Assembly: GCA_013112585.1 (NCBI GenBank)
Contig: JABFGH010000002.1
Location: 186,001-250,000 of the forward strand
Direction: 5' to 3'
Source of the DNA: Ignavibacteriota bacterium
GTDB lineage: Bacteria; Bacteroidota; Ignavibacteria; Ignavibacteriales; Melioribacteraceae
DNA: 64,000 nt
Shown: in pieces, positions 34,019 to 43,934 of the stretch
How the letters are laid out: each line of letters opens with the position of its first letter
Numbering within the stretch: position 1 is the stretch's first letter
Made by a program: the position numbers and the translations under genes
The notes under the pieces: model-generated
Seen by the model: the letters and a program-made list of their open reading frames with translations, nothing else
Databases searched by the model: none
Told to the model about the DNA's origin: nothing

Positions 34019-34628
34019 TGATGAAAAAATTCTAAAGTATTTGGCAGAGTTTATGACCGATGCCGAAAAAGATGAATTTGAAAGGGAGCTGAAAAATAAT
34101 GAGGCTTTACATTTCCGTTATGAGGAATTAAAAAACAATATCAATGTTTTCGCTGATACAAGTATTGAGCACAACCTTAACGAAAATTATTTCAACTCGC
34201 TGCTCCCAAAAGTACGTAAAAGGTTAGATGAGAAAACTACAGGAAGCAAAAAGCCGGCAATTATCTCTGCATTAGCCTCTGCTGCTGCCGTAATTCTTTT
34301 TATAGTATTGTTTAATCCGGGTGCTTCAAATGTAGATTTTTCGTTCAACGATTATGAAGAGGAGATTAGCAATATTTTGAATAGCGGCGATTCAGAGATA
34401 GATGGGTTATTGGACGAAAGCTACAGCTATAGTTATAATGATATAAATATTGAAGAAGTGAATGACCGGTATTATTCAGATTATTTAGATGAACTTACAT
34501 CGAATTATAATAACAGCAGTACTTTTCAATCAACAGATATAAATGATTCATACAGCTATCTTGATAACTTGGAAGATGAAGAATTGAACAAAATAATTAG
34601 CGAATTAAAAGAAATTAAATTTCTTTAG
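34008..34628 (+). CDS. Putative membrane anti-sigma factor
   Basis: 206 residues: about 90 cytosolic residues (LKYLAEFMTDAEKDEFEREL resembles a short anti-sigma helix bundle), one membrane helix (PAIISALASAAAVILFIVLF), and an acidic Ser/Tyr-rich outer part (ESYSYSYNDINIEEVNDRYY). No zinc-binding HxxxCxxC motif is visible. Position directly after an ECF sigma gene with an 11-base overlap is the main argument. The Spy-like gene follows after ten bases. Confidence 0.75.
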   Translation: MKNNDEKILKYLAEFMTDAEKDEFERELKNNEALHFRYEELKNNINVFADTSIEHNLNENYFNSLLPKVRKRLDEKTTGSKKPAIISALASAAAVILFIVLFNPGASNVDFSFNDYEEEISNILNSGDSEIDGLLDESYSYSYNDINIEEVNDRYYSDYLDELTSNYNNSSTFQSTDINDSYSYLDNLEDEELNKIISELKEIKFL

Positions 34629-34638
34629 GAGCATAAAA

Positions 34639-35115
34639 ATGAAAACGAAAATCACTCTGCTACTGATGATAATATTCACAATTTCAATAACAGCGCAGCG
34701 TCATCAGGGTTTAGGTAAAAACAGAAATAAAAACAGGATTGATGAACTTGAAAAAGTTAAGCTGATTGAAATATTAAATATGGATGAAGAAACTACATTG
34801 AAATTTTTCGCACGCAGAAATCAATTCAAAAAAAACAAAGATAAAAAAATTGAAGAGAGAGATAATTTATTAGAAAACTTTGAACAAGTTATTTTAGAGA
34901 ATGAAGTTGATGATAAATCATTTTACAGAAAAAGTGTGCAGGATATTTTAAAAATAGAAGAAGACTTAGTTGATGGAAGAAAGGAATTTATAAATTCCTT
35001 GGATGATATTTTAACTGAGCAACAAATAGCTAAGCTGGTAGTTTTTGAATTTAAGTTCAGAAAAAATATTAGGGATATGCTGTTTAAGCATAGAAGAAGA
35101 TCAAACAGAAATTAA
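34639..35115 (+). CDS. Spy/CpxP-like periplasmic protein
   Basis: 158 residues with a signal peptide (MKTKITLLLMIIFTISITAQ) and a highly charged helical body (FFARRNQFKKNKDKKIEERD, NSLDDILTEQQIAKLVVFEF) that fits the Spy/CpxP/LTxxQ class. It is third in the operon with the ECF sigma and the membrane anti-sigma. It may be the periplasmic sensor, as CnrX/CpxP-type proteins are, or an effector. Confidence 0.78.
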   Translation: MKTKITLLLMIIFTISITAQRHQGLGKNRNKNRIDELEKVKLIEILNMDEETTLKFFARRNQFKKNKDKKIEERDNLLENFEQVILENEVDDKSFYRKSVQDILKIEEDLVDGRKEFINSLDDILTEQQIAKLVVFEFKFRKNIRDMLFKHRRRSNRN

Positions 35116-35247
35116 CCCGCCGTAGATTGGAACAAAATAAATCTGAATTTGTTAAAAAAAGCAATTGCCTTGACGAAATAATTCAATAGTTCTTGTTGTA
35201 GGTATTGATTTTTTGCCATAGTAAAACTATTTTTTGCCTTGCTCTTT

Positions 35248-35331
35248 GCGGAAGTGGTGAAATTGGTATACACGCTATCTTGAGGGGGTAGTGCTCGTCA
35301 GGGCATGCGGGTTCAAGTCCCGCCTTCCGCA
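35248..35331 (+). tRNA. tRNA-Leu (anticodon GAG)
   Basis: An 84-base class II tRNA. The acceptor is GCGGAAG/CTTCCGC with discriminator A. The D-arm is GTGGTGAAATTGGTATACAC, the anticodon loop CTTGAGG gives GAG, the variable arm is TGCTCGTCAGGGCA, and the T-loop is GTTCAAGTC. CCA is not encoded. Confidence 0.95.
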
Positions 35332-35376
35332 CAAAATTGCACTAAATGTTTTTAACAAATAAAAAAGGTTATTCAA

Positions 35377-36135
35377 ATGAAAATTACATTATCAGCTTTA
35401 TTCTTCTTGTTCTTAGCTACTTTAATAAGCGCTCAAACTTTAGAAGATGCACCTGATGCCGCCAAACTTTATAACGAAGGTAACAAATTAAGAAAATCAG
35501 GTAACTACAACGGCGCTATTGAAAAATATGATCAAGCACTAAAAGGCTCTAATGATTATAGAATTTATTATCAAAAAGGTGTTACTTACAAAAAACTACG
35601 CGATTATAAAAAAGCCGAAGAAGCATTTATAAAATGTACCCAAGCTAAACCCGATTTTGATATTGCTTATAACGGATTAGGCGGTACATATTTTTCATTA
35701 GGACAATTTGAAGATGCCGTAAAAGCATTTAAAAAATTTGAAGAACTGAGTACTAAACCTAAACTTAAGAAAAAAGCCGGCGAATATATTGCAAGAGCTT
35801 ATACAAAATTAGGTTTAAGCGCAAAATCAAAAGGTAGTTTTGATAAGGCGGTTGATCAGTTGCAGAATGCGGTAAAATACCATCCGTTTGATGCTGCATA
35901 TTTAGCTTTAGCCGAAGTGTATGTTGATAAAGGTGAATACGATAATGCCTTAACTGCTGCCGATAACGCAATAAATAATAGAAAATCTATCTCTAAAGGA
36001 GCCGGTTATTATTACAAAGGTTTAGCTTTTAAGGGAAAAGATAATAAAGAAAAAGCAATTGAAAATTTTAAGATTGCAGTTAAAGACAGCAAGTATAAAA
36101 ATAATAGTCAATATGAACTGAAGAACTTAAATTAA
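35377..36135 (+). CDS. Periplasmic TPR protein
   Basis: 252 residues with signal peptide MKITLSALFFLFLATLISAQ and six or so TPR units (YNEGNKLRKSGNYNGAIEKY, YQKGVTYKKLRDYKKAEEAF, YYKGLAFKGKDNKEKAIENF). Probably a periplasmic scaffold. It is alone, between tRNA-Leu and a strong terminator. Confidence 0.85.
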   Translation: MKITLSALFFLFLATLISAQTLEDAPDAAKLYNEGNKLRKSGNYNGAIEKYDQALKGSNDYRIYYQKGVTYKKLRDYKKAEEAFIKCTQAKPDFDIAYNGLGGTYFSLGQFEDAVKAFKKFEELSTKPKLKKKAGEYIARAYTKLGLSAKSKGSFDKAVDQLQNAVKYHPFDAAYLALAEVYVDKGEYDNALTAADNAINNRKSISKGAGYYYKGLAFKGKDNKEKAIENFKIAVKDSKYKNNSQYELKNLN

Positions 36136-36155
36136 TAATTAAAATAGATTTTATT

Positions 36156-36186
36156 AACCCCGATTTTTTATCGGGGTTTTTTGTTT
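36156..36186 (+). terminator. Intrinsic terminator after the periplasmic TPR gene
   Basis: AACCCCGA/TCGGGGTT stem with a T-rich loop and a following TTTTTTG run. Confidence 0.85.
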
Positions 36187-36333
36187 TAAATATTAATTCA
36201 TTCCCATTCTAAACTTTTCTATTAATTTAATCATCAAACTGTAACTATTTTTTACAATCACTTAACAATTCTCTTTAACTTAACTTAGCTATTATGTATA
36301 TTTAACAACAATTTATCAATTAATTATTTCATA

Positions 36334-37128
36334 TTGGTACAGCAAATTTTAATAGGTTCAATATTAGCCGGTGTAATTGCACTGTTTTCGGTAAAATTAA
36401 ATTTACTAACTAAAAGCGGTTCTATTGCTGCATTTTTTTTAGCTCTTCCCATTTTCGGGTTTGGGGGATTAAAATGGAGTATTCCAATATTAACTTTCTT
36501 CCTCCTTTCAAATTTGATTTCAAAAATTGCAAAAACGAAGAATGAAAATATTGAATTGTACTTTGAAAAATCGGGTGCGAGAGATGCAGTTCAAGTTTTT
36601 GCAAATGGCGGAGTTGGCGCATTGCTGATTATACTGAATATTTTATTTCCAAATCCAATTTATTATTACATTTATTTAGCATCGCTCGCCGCTGTTTGTG
36701 CCGATACTTGGGCAACTGAAATAGGAACTATATTCAAAACTAACACGTATAATGCAGTAAGTTTTCAAAAAGTTGAACAAGGAGTTTCCGGCGGTATTTC
36801 TTTAAATGGTTTATTGGGTGCAGCTGCAGGCAGTATGGCAATTGCATTATCAGGTTTTTTGTGGAATGAATTGCTGCCGCTCTTTTACTTTATTTCTATT
36901 GTATCTGCCGGGTTGTTCGGCAGTTACGTTGATAGCTTAATTGGAGCTTCGTTCCAAGTTCAGTATAAATGCAGTGTTTGCTCAAAAACTACTGAACGAA
37001 AAATTCATTGTTCCGAAAATGCTGTTCAATGCAAAGGATTAAGCTGGATAAATAATGACATTGTTAATTTATCTTCAAGTTTAGCTGGCGGTCTGTTTTT
37101 TATAATTATTTTTAGGATTTCTGCTTAA
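36334..37128 (+). CDS. DUF92-family membrane protein
   Basis: 264 residues, about six membrane helices, of the DUF92 family (related to plant VTE6 phytyl-phosphate kinase; bacterial role unknown). Landmarks are VKLNLLTKSGSIAAFFLALP, the ARDAVQVFANGGVGALL block, CADTWATEIG, and SLIGASFQVQ followed by a CSVCSKTTERKIHC pair of cysteines. The start is TTG; no ATG is near. Its stop is followed immediately by the ATG of the next gene (TAAATG), so the two are coupled. Confidence 0.87.
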   Translation: MVQQILIGSILAGVIALFSVKLNLLTKSGSIAAFFLALPIFGFGGLKWSIPILTFFLLSNLISKIAKTKNENIELYFEKSGARDAVQVFANGGVGALLIILNILFPNPIYYYIYLASLAAVCADTWATEIGTIFKTNTYNAVSFQKVEQGVSGGISLNGLLGAAAGSMAIALSGFLWNELLPLFYFISIVSAGLFGSYVDSLIGASFQVQYKCSVCSKTTERKIHCSENAVQCKGLSWINNDIVNLSSSLAGGLFFIIIFRISA

Positions 37129-40110
37129 ATGTTATTCATAAAAAAAATGTTTTTATTTTTGATTTTTACTGCAGGCACGCTCTTTTCTCAGAATGCTGCT
37201 GAACTTTTGAGTAAAGCCGCTAAAGAGTTTGAAGAAGCAAATTACCGTAAAGCAGAAAAAACTTTTCAATTAATAATTAACCAAACGAATGACGATGTTG
37301 ATGAACATATTTTATCCACTGCGGCATTTTATTCGGCAGAATGTTTTTACCAATTAAAACAATTTGATGGTTCAGCAGCTAAATTTGAAGATTTTGTTGA
37401 TGACTTCAAAAATAGCTCTTTCAGGGATAAATCATTTTACAGATTGGGCACAATATATTTTGAACGAGGCTCGTATCACAAAAGCAGATTAAGATTTTTA
37501 ACTTTAATAAATGATTACCCTTATAGTGAGTACGTGCCTTCAGCATATTACTGGGTTGGCGAAAGTTTGATTAGAGAAGATAAATTACTTGAAGCAGAAG
37601 AGTTTTTAAATAAAGCCGTTTCAAAAAAACAAAACAATAAATTTGTTGCTCAAACAATTTATTCGTTAGCTGCATTATATGAAAGAAAAGGGCAGTACAA
37701 AAAGGCGGTTGAGTACTACGATAAAATGCTCGCCTTCCATTATGATGATGAACTTGCACCCCAGGCACAATTAAGAATTGGCGTCTGCTACTTTAAATTA
37801 AATGAATACGACAGTGTTGTTTTGGAACTCTCCGATCCGCTTATTAAAGAATTGCCTGTAAAACTTCAGCAAGAGGCACAGTATATTCTTGCAAATTCAT
37901 TTTTTAGATTGAGAGAATATAATAGAGCCGCGGACATTTTTAGTGAAATTATAAAAAATCAATCGCCGGGAAGAAAATCAGATAATATTGAATTTGCACT
38001 CGCGTGGGTTAATTTTCAAAAAGGTGATTATGAAACCGCATATAATTTGTTCAGCGAGTTAGCCGAAACTGCTTCCGATACCTTCGCCGTTAAATCGCTT
38101 TATTGGCGGGGAGAATGTAAGCGGTATCTAAAGGAATCTGACAAAGCATTAGAAATATTTGAAAGTTTTCTAAAAAAATATCCGAACGATAAACTTGTAG
38201 GTGAGGTTAGATTTAAGATCGGTTTAATTTATTACAACGACGATAAAATTCCATATGCCGAAAGATACCTGATCACTTCAATCGATTCCGATAATAAAGA
38301 ATCGCGTGCAAGAGCATTTACTCTGCTCGGCGAAATTAGTCTTAGCAAAAATGATTATTTATCTGCAGCAAGTTATTTTGCAAGCGCGGGTAAATCAAAT
38401 AAAATTCCGGATAACCTTCAGTATAGAATACTTTTAGGATTTGGCGTATCTCAATATTATTTAGATAAATATGATGAAGCTGCTGAAAAACTTCAAAAAC
38501 TTATCGGGCTAAATAAAAGTTTTGAAAAGGATAAAGTTAATTTTTATCTCGCCGAAGCATTGTTCAGCAGCGGAAATTATGAAAGCGCACTAAAGCATTT
38601 TGCACGTGTTGGCGGTAATGATAAATACATGAATAAAATGTCACTTTACGGAATGGCATATTCTCATTTTAATCTGAAAGATTTTGCCAACTCAGTTTTT
38701 TACTTTAATGAATTTATGAAGCTGTATAAACGCGATGCAAATGTTTTTGATGCTAAAAGGCGGCTGGCAGAAAGTTATTACGGCATTAAACAGTTCAGCA
38801 GTTCAAGTGCTGTGTATGATGAACTTTTTGCAAAATATAAAAGTAAAATTAATTCTTCGTTCATCTATTATAATTATGCGCAGGCATTATTTAAGTCAGG
38901 CTCGCCCGATAAAGCAATAACTAAATTATCAGAGCTTCAATCAAAATATCCCCGTTCCAAATATGCCGATGATTCTCAATATCTAATCGGCTGGATTCAT
39001 TTTCAGCAAGCTGAATACCCGCAGGCGATTTCCAATTACGAAAAAGTATTTATTAAATATCCAAACTCTCCAATAAAACCTATCGCACTTTACTCAATTG
39101 GCGATTCGCATTTTAATTTAGCTCAGTATGATTCCGCAATAGTTTTTTATAAAATGCTTATCGAAAAATATCCTAAAACACAGTTTGTAAATGATGCCGT
39201 AAACGGAATACAATACTGCTACATAGCACAGGATAAACCTAATGAAGCAATAAAGGTTATTGACGATTATGTTTCTAAAAATTCGGGCAGCAGTTACGGA
39301 GAAAAAATCTTGTTCAAAAAAGGTGAAATTTATTACAGCCAGGGTAAGTACGAAGATGCGGTGGCAGGCTACATGGAGTTTATTTCTTCATACCCGAAAA
39401 GTGATCTTGTTTCCGATGCAAATTATTGGATTGGTAAAAGTCAGCTTTTAGTCGATAAAAAAGATGAAGCTCTTGAAAGTTTTATTAAAGTAACCGAGCA
39501 AGATATTGAATCGGAATTTGGTATCGCCGCAGTTATTGAGATTTGCAATATTTATGAACAGCAAAATGAATTTGATGCAGCAATAAGCGTTTACAAAAAT
39601 GCGATTGAAAGTATTCCTCAATCGCCTAAAATACCGGAGTTAATGTATAACAAAGGTATGCTTGAAGTTAAGAAGGAAGATTTACCGGAAGCCTACAAAA
39701 CATTCAATGAAATAAGCAAATATTATTCGCAGTCATTATTTGCCGCAAAAGCAAATATTGAACTCGGTTTACTTGAACTTAAACGGGGCGGCTACGAAAA
39801 TTCTAAAATGCTTTTTAGTGAAGTAGGCAGCAATAGAACCGATGACATTGGAGCTGAAGCACAATATTATTACGGAGTTACACTTTTTGAAGAAGGTAAT
39901 TATGTTGATGCAATTTCGGCATTGGTGCGTGTTCGTTCGGTTTTTCCCGGTTATATGGAATGGTACACAAAATCATTACTTAAACTCGGCGATTGTTACG
40001 TGAAATTAGGCAATGAAAAAAATGCTCGTGAAATGTACCGGGCAGTTTTAAAGCATCATAAAAATAATGAATATGCAAAAGAAGCAAACGAAAAAATAAA
40101 ATCATTATGA
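37129..40110 (+). CDS. Large periplasmic TPR protein (993 residues)
   Basis: Signal peptide MLFIKKMFLFLIFTAGTLFS, then some 25 TPR-like units through the whole protein, many of the CpoB/BamD outer-membrane-assembly type (YRLGTIYFERGSYHKSRLRF, DSQYLIGWIHFQQAEYPQAI, ALYSIGDSHFNLAQYDSAIV, ANYWIGKSQLLVDKKDEALE). It starts where the DUF92 gene ends, and its last four bases overlap the outer-membrane barrel gene. TolQR/TonB genes lie 4 kb downstream on the same strand. This layout suggests a scaffold in an envelope machine of the Tol-Pal type, but no motif proves it. Confidence 0.88.
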   Translation: MLFIKKMFLFLIFTAGTLFSQNAAELLSKAAKEFEEANYRKAEKTFQLIINQTNDDVDEHILSTAAFYSAECFYQLKQFDGSAAKFEDFVDDFKNSSFRDKSFYRLGTIYFERGSYHKSRLRFLTLINDYPYSEYVPSAYYWVGESLIREDKLLEAEEFLNKAVSKKQNNKFVAQTIYSLAALYERKGQYKKAVEYYDKMLAFHYDDELAPQAQLRIGVCYFKLNEYDSVVLELSDPLIKELPVKLQQEAQYILANSFFRLREYNRAADIFSEIIKNQSPGRKSDNIEFALAWVNFQKGDYETAYNLFSELAETASDTFAVKSLYWRGECKRYLKESDKALEIFESFLKKYPNDKLVGEVRFKIGLIYYNDDKIPYAERYLITSIDSDNKESRARAFTLLGEISLSKNDYLSAASYFASAGKSNKIPDNLQYRILLGFGVSQYYLDKYDEAAEKLQKLIGLNKSFEKDKVNFYLAEALFSSGNYESALKHFARVGGNDKYMNKMSLYGMAYSHFNLKDFANSVFYFNEFMKLYKRDANVFDAKRRLAESYYGIKQFSSSSAVYDELFAKYKSKINSSFIYYNYAQALFKSGSPDKAITKLSELQSKYPRSKYADDSQYLIGWIHFQQAEYPQAISNYEKVFIKYPNSPIKPIALYSIGDSHFNLAQYDSAIVFYKMLIEKYPKTQFVNDAVNGIQYCYIAQDKPNEAIKVIDDYVSKNSGSSYGEKILFKKGEIYYSQGKYEDAVAGYMEFISSYPKSDLVSDANYWIGKSQLLVDKKDEALESFIKVTEQDIESEFGIAAVIEICNIYEQQNEFDAAISVYKNAIESIPQSPKIPELMYNKGMLEVKKEDLPEAYKTFNEISKYYSQSLFAAKANIELGLLELKRGGYENSKMLFSEVGSNRTDDIGAEAQYYYGVTLFEEGNYVDAISALVRVRSVFPGYMEWYTKSLLKLGDCYVKLGNEKNAREMYRAVLKHHKNNEYAKEANEKIKSL

Positions 40111-41702
40111 AAATTAAAATAATTATAAGCATATTTTTACTACCCTTTTTGTTGTCTGCTCAAGATGATAACAGAGGACAAAGTATTGAACTTCCCGATT
40201 TTGTAATAACCGGTGTTCAAACTGTAAATATTCCAACTGCTAAAAAGGTTAAACCGCAGCTCATATCAATGCTTTCCGAGGAATTTATTACGCCGCAGTT
40301 TAGCCCCGAAATGTTTGCGCTTTCAGGAATCTCCGAACCGGTTTTACCCAACTTAGATTTAGCGGAGGAGAAGGATGCGGTTAACGGGCAGGTAAAAGTC
40401 GGTGCGGGCTTGTACACCTTGCCCCAGGGCGAATTAAATCTTGGTGCAGGTTTTAAACATGCTTCAATTTTCGGCAGGGTGTTCGGTCTTAATGAACGGG
40501 AGTATATTGATAATGCAGGTTATAATATTTCCGGCGGGGCACTTTATACTGATTTTTTTGTCAGTAACAGATCTAAATTTTTACCGGGATTAAATTTATT
40601 TGTTAACATCAATTACCTGCGCGATTCATACAAATTTTTCGGTTCCGATTCATCAGGTTTAGAGCATCGAACCCAAACGGCAGATATAGCATTTGGTTTG
40701 AAAAATAATTACAACAAAAATTTCAAATATGGAATTAGTTTTAACAGCAGTTTTTTTGATATACGTGATAGAGATTTTGGCGAAAGTAAATTTCATACAA
40801 ATGCTTTTATCGATATGATGGTTTCAAGTTTTGGAATTCAAGGAGATGCAGATTTTATTTCGCAGCATCTAACCAATAATATATCGGGCAAAACAAATTA
40901 CAATTATTTTTCAACTGACAGCCGTGCAGTTTTAAGAATAAATTCTGCCATGCAGGCAAAAGCCGGAATCAATTTAGCTATCTACGATGGGAATTCATTT
41001 TTTGCACCAACCGGTTCAATATCAATAAAACTGAATGAGGCTCTTACATTTTTCGGCGAGTATGCACCGGGAACAAATTTTATTTCTATTTCAGATTTTA
41101 AGCGAAGGAATAGGTATTCAATAGTTGATTCAACCGATAACATTGTGCAGAAAGAGAAGCATAAATTTAATGCAGCATTACGTTACCAATTTTTACGCTA
41201 TGTCGAAATTTCAGCAGGCGCAAGTTATTCAAAGTTTGATAACTATGTTTACTTTCAAGATTCAACCTTCAACGGTCTATTCAATTCGTCATCGATTGAT
41301 GATGTAAATAAAATTTCAATTTATGCGAACCTCATGTTTCATATGGGTCCGCTTGGTTATTTTTATGCCGATGCCGCGTGGCAGAATGTTGAGGATTCTG
41401 GTAATAATCAGATCCCATACAATCACAATTTTACTGCTGAACTTATTTACGGATACAACTTTGAAAATGGATTTTCGTTTAGCACCAAAGCTGATTTTAG
41501 ATCAGCAGCTTATGCGGATATACAAAACAAAATAGAAGTACCGGATTACTTTAATTTAAGTTTAATGATGGAATATAAGTTAAGTAATCATTTACGATTT
41601 ACATTTGATTTACATAATTTAATAAACAGAAAAAATTTCCTCTGGTCGGATTATAGAGAAAAGAAATTTGATTTTGTTGCCGGTGTTGATTACCGTTGGT
41701 AA
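40107..41702 (+). CDS. Outer-membrane beta-barrel protein
   Basis: 531 residues: signal peptide ending LLPFLLSAQD, a short N-terminal region with IELPDFVITGVQTVNIPTAK (a TonB-box-like or plug-like segment), and then alternating beta strands with aromatic girdles (FFGEYAPGTNFISISD, FSTKADFRSAAYADIQ) to a terminal Trp (FVAGVDYRW), as barrel proteins end. It is shorter than TonB-dependent receptors, and no plug domain is recognisable. It overlaps the large TPR gene by four bases, which implies that the two products work together. Confidence 0.82.
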   Translation: MKIKIIISIFLLPFLLSAQDDNRGQSIELPDFVITGVQTVNIPTAKKVKPQLISMLSEEFITPQFSPEMFALSGISEPVLPNLDLAEEKDAVNGQVKVGAGLYTLPQGELNLGAGFKHASIFGRVFGLNEREYIDNAGYNISGGALYTDFFVSNRSKFLPGLNLFVNINYLRDSYKFFGSDSSGLEHRTQTADIAFGLKNNYNKNFKYGISFNSSFFDIRDRDFGESKFHTNAFIDMMVSSFGIQGDADFISQHLTNNISGKTNYNYFSTDSRAVLRINSAMQAKAGINLAIYDGNSFFAPTGSISIKLNEALTFFGEYAPGTNFISISDFKRRNRYSIVDSTDNIVQKEKHKFNAALRYQFLRYVEISAGASYSKFDNYVYFQDSTFNGLFNSSSIDDVNKISIYANLMFHMGPLGYFYADAAWQNVEDSGNNQIPYNHNFTAELIYGYNFENGFSFSTKADFRSAAYADIQNKIEVPDYFNLSLMMEYKLSNHLRFTFDLHNLINRKNFLWSDYREKKFDFVAGVDYRW

Positions 41703-41778
41703 TTATACTATTCTTATTTTAAAATCCGGCAGCCGTTGATTTTTTAAATAACAAAAATTAACAAATTAGAAGATAAAC

Positions 41779-43914
41779 ATGACAGAAAAAGACCTTAAAG
41801 AACTCGTTGTAAAATCTATCGGGGTACAAACCGATAATACCGATTTAGTTTATCGAGTATTCACAAAAAAAATTGCAAACAAGCTAAACCCCGGCGGGGC
41901 AATAAAAATTGAAAATGTAGGTACGTTTAACCTTGCCGAAAAAGATACAGCAATTGACAGCACGGGAACACTGCAGGCGGGAAAACTAATATTTTTACCT
42001 GCAGGTGAAAACATTTCTGAAACTGAAATAGATAAGTACTTTGCCTCAATACCAATCGCTGCCCAAAAGGAGAGTACTGAGTTTAATCCCGATAGTATTT
42101 TTGATATTGGTGTTGCCAGACCATTAATTTCATCAACGGAATCCAGTGAAGAAAATGCATCACTAAAAGTGATTGATGATAAAGTGGATGAATTATTAAA
42201 TAATTCTGAAACAATAGAAGATTTTAAAGTTTGGTCGGAAACAAAAATTGCCGACGCAAGTGAAACACCTGCCGACATAGAGGATAAAAGTGAACCTGAG
42301 GTTGAGGCTCCTGCTGAAGAGCCTGCTGCAGAGATGCCGGAAAGTGATGATCCGTTTGTATTGCCTGACTTCAAATCTATTGATGATGATTTTACCGATA
42401 ATGCCGCCGATGAAAAAATTCAAATAGTAAGTGAAGATGATATAATTATACCCGGTGTTGAAAAAGTTAAAGACATAGAAGAAGAAAGTGATGAGGAAAT
42501 TATTTCAGATGAAAATGAGTTAACTGAAACAAGTGAAGATGTAGAAGAACCTGTTGACGAAGAAGAAAACTTAGAAGATTTGTTCAAAGATTTTGAAAGT
42601 GAAAATGATACAAGTTTTGAAACTTCTTTGCCGGAAGATATTACGGATGAATTTGAAACTCCCGGAATGGAAACTCTGCCCGAAATTGAACCGGAAGAAG
42701 ATAAAGTTGAAGAAAGTATTGATAATGCTGATGATGTCGAAAAATTAGATGATGAAGATGAATTTGAACCTGAAGGTAAAACTGAAGGTGAACCTGAAGG
42801 TGAACCTGAAGATAAACCTGAACGTAAACCTGAAGTTGAATCATTAGATATTGAAACAGTAAAGGTTGATGAAGACACTAATCTGGATGAGGCTTTGGAT
42901 GAAACGGTAATTGAGGAGAGCGATACCTTTTTGGATGAAGATGATAAAGAATTTACTGAAGCTGAAGATAAAGCTGATGACGATAGTGTTAATGAATTTG
43001 TCGGGGAAACTACTGAAGAATCAGATGAACTTAAAGAGGATGACTTAAACTTAGCTGATGGAGAGTTTGAAATTGATAATCCCGATTTTGATAAAGAAGG
43101 AATAGAAAGTATTTCTGCTTCAGTGGAGGATACGTTTGATGATTTCGAAAAGAAAATTGAAGAAGATGAAGCAGAAACAGAAGAAGATGAAATTGCAGAG
43201 CTTCCATCGGATGATGAAATTATTGAAGTGGATAAAAAAGATGAATTCATAAATGATGAACTTGAAGAAAATGATGAAGATCAATTAAATGATCTACCCG
43301 AAGAAGGCGAGAAGATTTTAGAACCTGCAGGCGAAGAAAGTGAATACTCTAAATTACGCGGCGGTGAATCTAAATCAGCTTTGGGAAAAGGCTTTTGGAT
43401 TAGTGTGATGGTATTTGTTGTTGTAGTTGTGGTTGGGGCTTACTTGTATTTATTTGTTTACGATTCGTCTTCAAAAAGTGAAAAGCCGCCGCCGGTAGTT
43501 GAGTCACAATCCGATTTACCTGAAGAAACAACTCCTCCTCCGCCTCCTCCTGCTAAGGAAGAGAAGCAGGAACAAAAATCTATTGAAGATATTAAAAAGG
43601 AACTTGAAGCCAAAAGAGATATAGTTAAAATTCAAGGCACGGGTGATACAGGCTTTTATAGAGACGGCAGTGATGAAGTTAGATTAGGAAATGGAATCTT
43701 TAATAAAAACGGGTTGTATAGTGTTCAAGTATCATCTTTCAAAACCCAAAGTGTTGCAGAAAATGATGCAAAGGAATTACAGGATAGAGGCTATGATGCT
43801 TTTATTGTAAAGGCATTTGTTCAAAAATTTAATGCTGATTATTACAGAGTTAGAATAGGTTACTTTAATTCTAAAAAAGAAGCAGAAGATTTTCAAAAAG
43901 AATTTAAACGTTAA
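41779..43914 (+). CDS. HU-like/SPOR domain membrane protein with long acidic linker
   Basis: 711 residues in four parts. Residues 1-55 resemble an HU/IHF-like domain (LKELVVKSIGVQTDNTDLVY, then GGAIKIENVGTFNLAEKD). Residues about 110-530 are very acidic low-complexity sequence with EPEGEPE-type repeats. A membrane helix follows (FWISVMVFVVVVVVGAYLYL), then a proline-rich spacer. The last ~75 residues are a SPOR domain (LYSVQVSSFKTQSVAENDAK, YYRVRIGYFNSKKEAEDF), which binds denuded peptidoglycan at division sites. HU-like plus SPOR proteins are known in Bacteroidota. The length of the acidic linker here is notable. It is followed after 20 bases by the TolQ/ExbB gene. Confidence 0.85.
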   Translation: MTEKDLKELVVKSIGVQTDNTDLVYRVFTKKIANKLNPGGAIKIENVGTFNLAEKDTAIDSTGTLQAGKLIFLPAGENISETEIDKYFASIPIAAQKESTEFNPDSIFDIGVARPLISSTESSEENASLKVIDDKVDELLNNSETIEDFKVWSETKIADASETPADIEDKSEPEVEAPAEEPAAEMPESDDPFVLPDFKSIDDDFTDNAADEKIQIVSEDDIIIPGVEKVKDIEEESDEEIISDENELTETSEDVEEPVDEEENLEDLFKDFESENDTSFETSLPEDITDEFETPGMETLPEIEPEEDKVEESIDNADDVEKLDDEDEFEPEGKTEGEPEGEPEDKPERKPEVESLDIETVKVDEDTNLDEALDETVIEESDTFLDEDDKEFTEAEDKADDDSVNEFVGETTEESDELKEDDLNLADGEFEIDNPDFDKEGIESISASVEDTFDDFEKKIEEDEAETEEDEIAELPSDDEIIEVDKKDEFINDELEENDEDQLNDLPEEGEKILEPAGEESEYSKLRGGESKSALGKGFWISVMVFVVVVVVGAYLYLFVYDSSSKSEKPPPVVESQSDLPEETTPPPPPPAKEEKQEQKSIEDIKKELEAKRDIVKIQGTGDTGFYRDGSDEVRLGNGIFNKNGLYSVQVSSFKTQSVAENDAKELQDRGYDAFIVKAFVQKFNADYYRVRIGYFNSKKEAEDFQKEFKR

Positions 43915-43934
43915 TTTATAGAGAATGGTATAAC

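Noticed and set aside
42420-43250. 276-codon minus-strand frame, almost all serine
   Set aside because: It is the antisense of the Glu/Asp-rich linker of the HU/SPOR gene, where GAA/GAT codons read as TTC/ATC and serine codons without stops.
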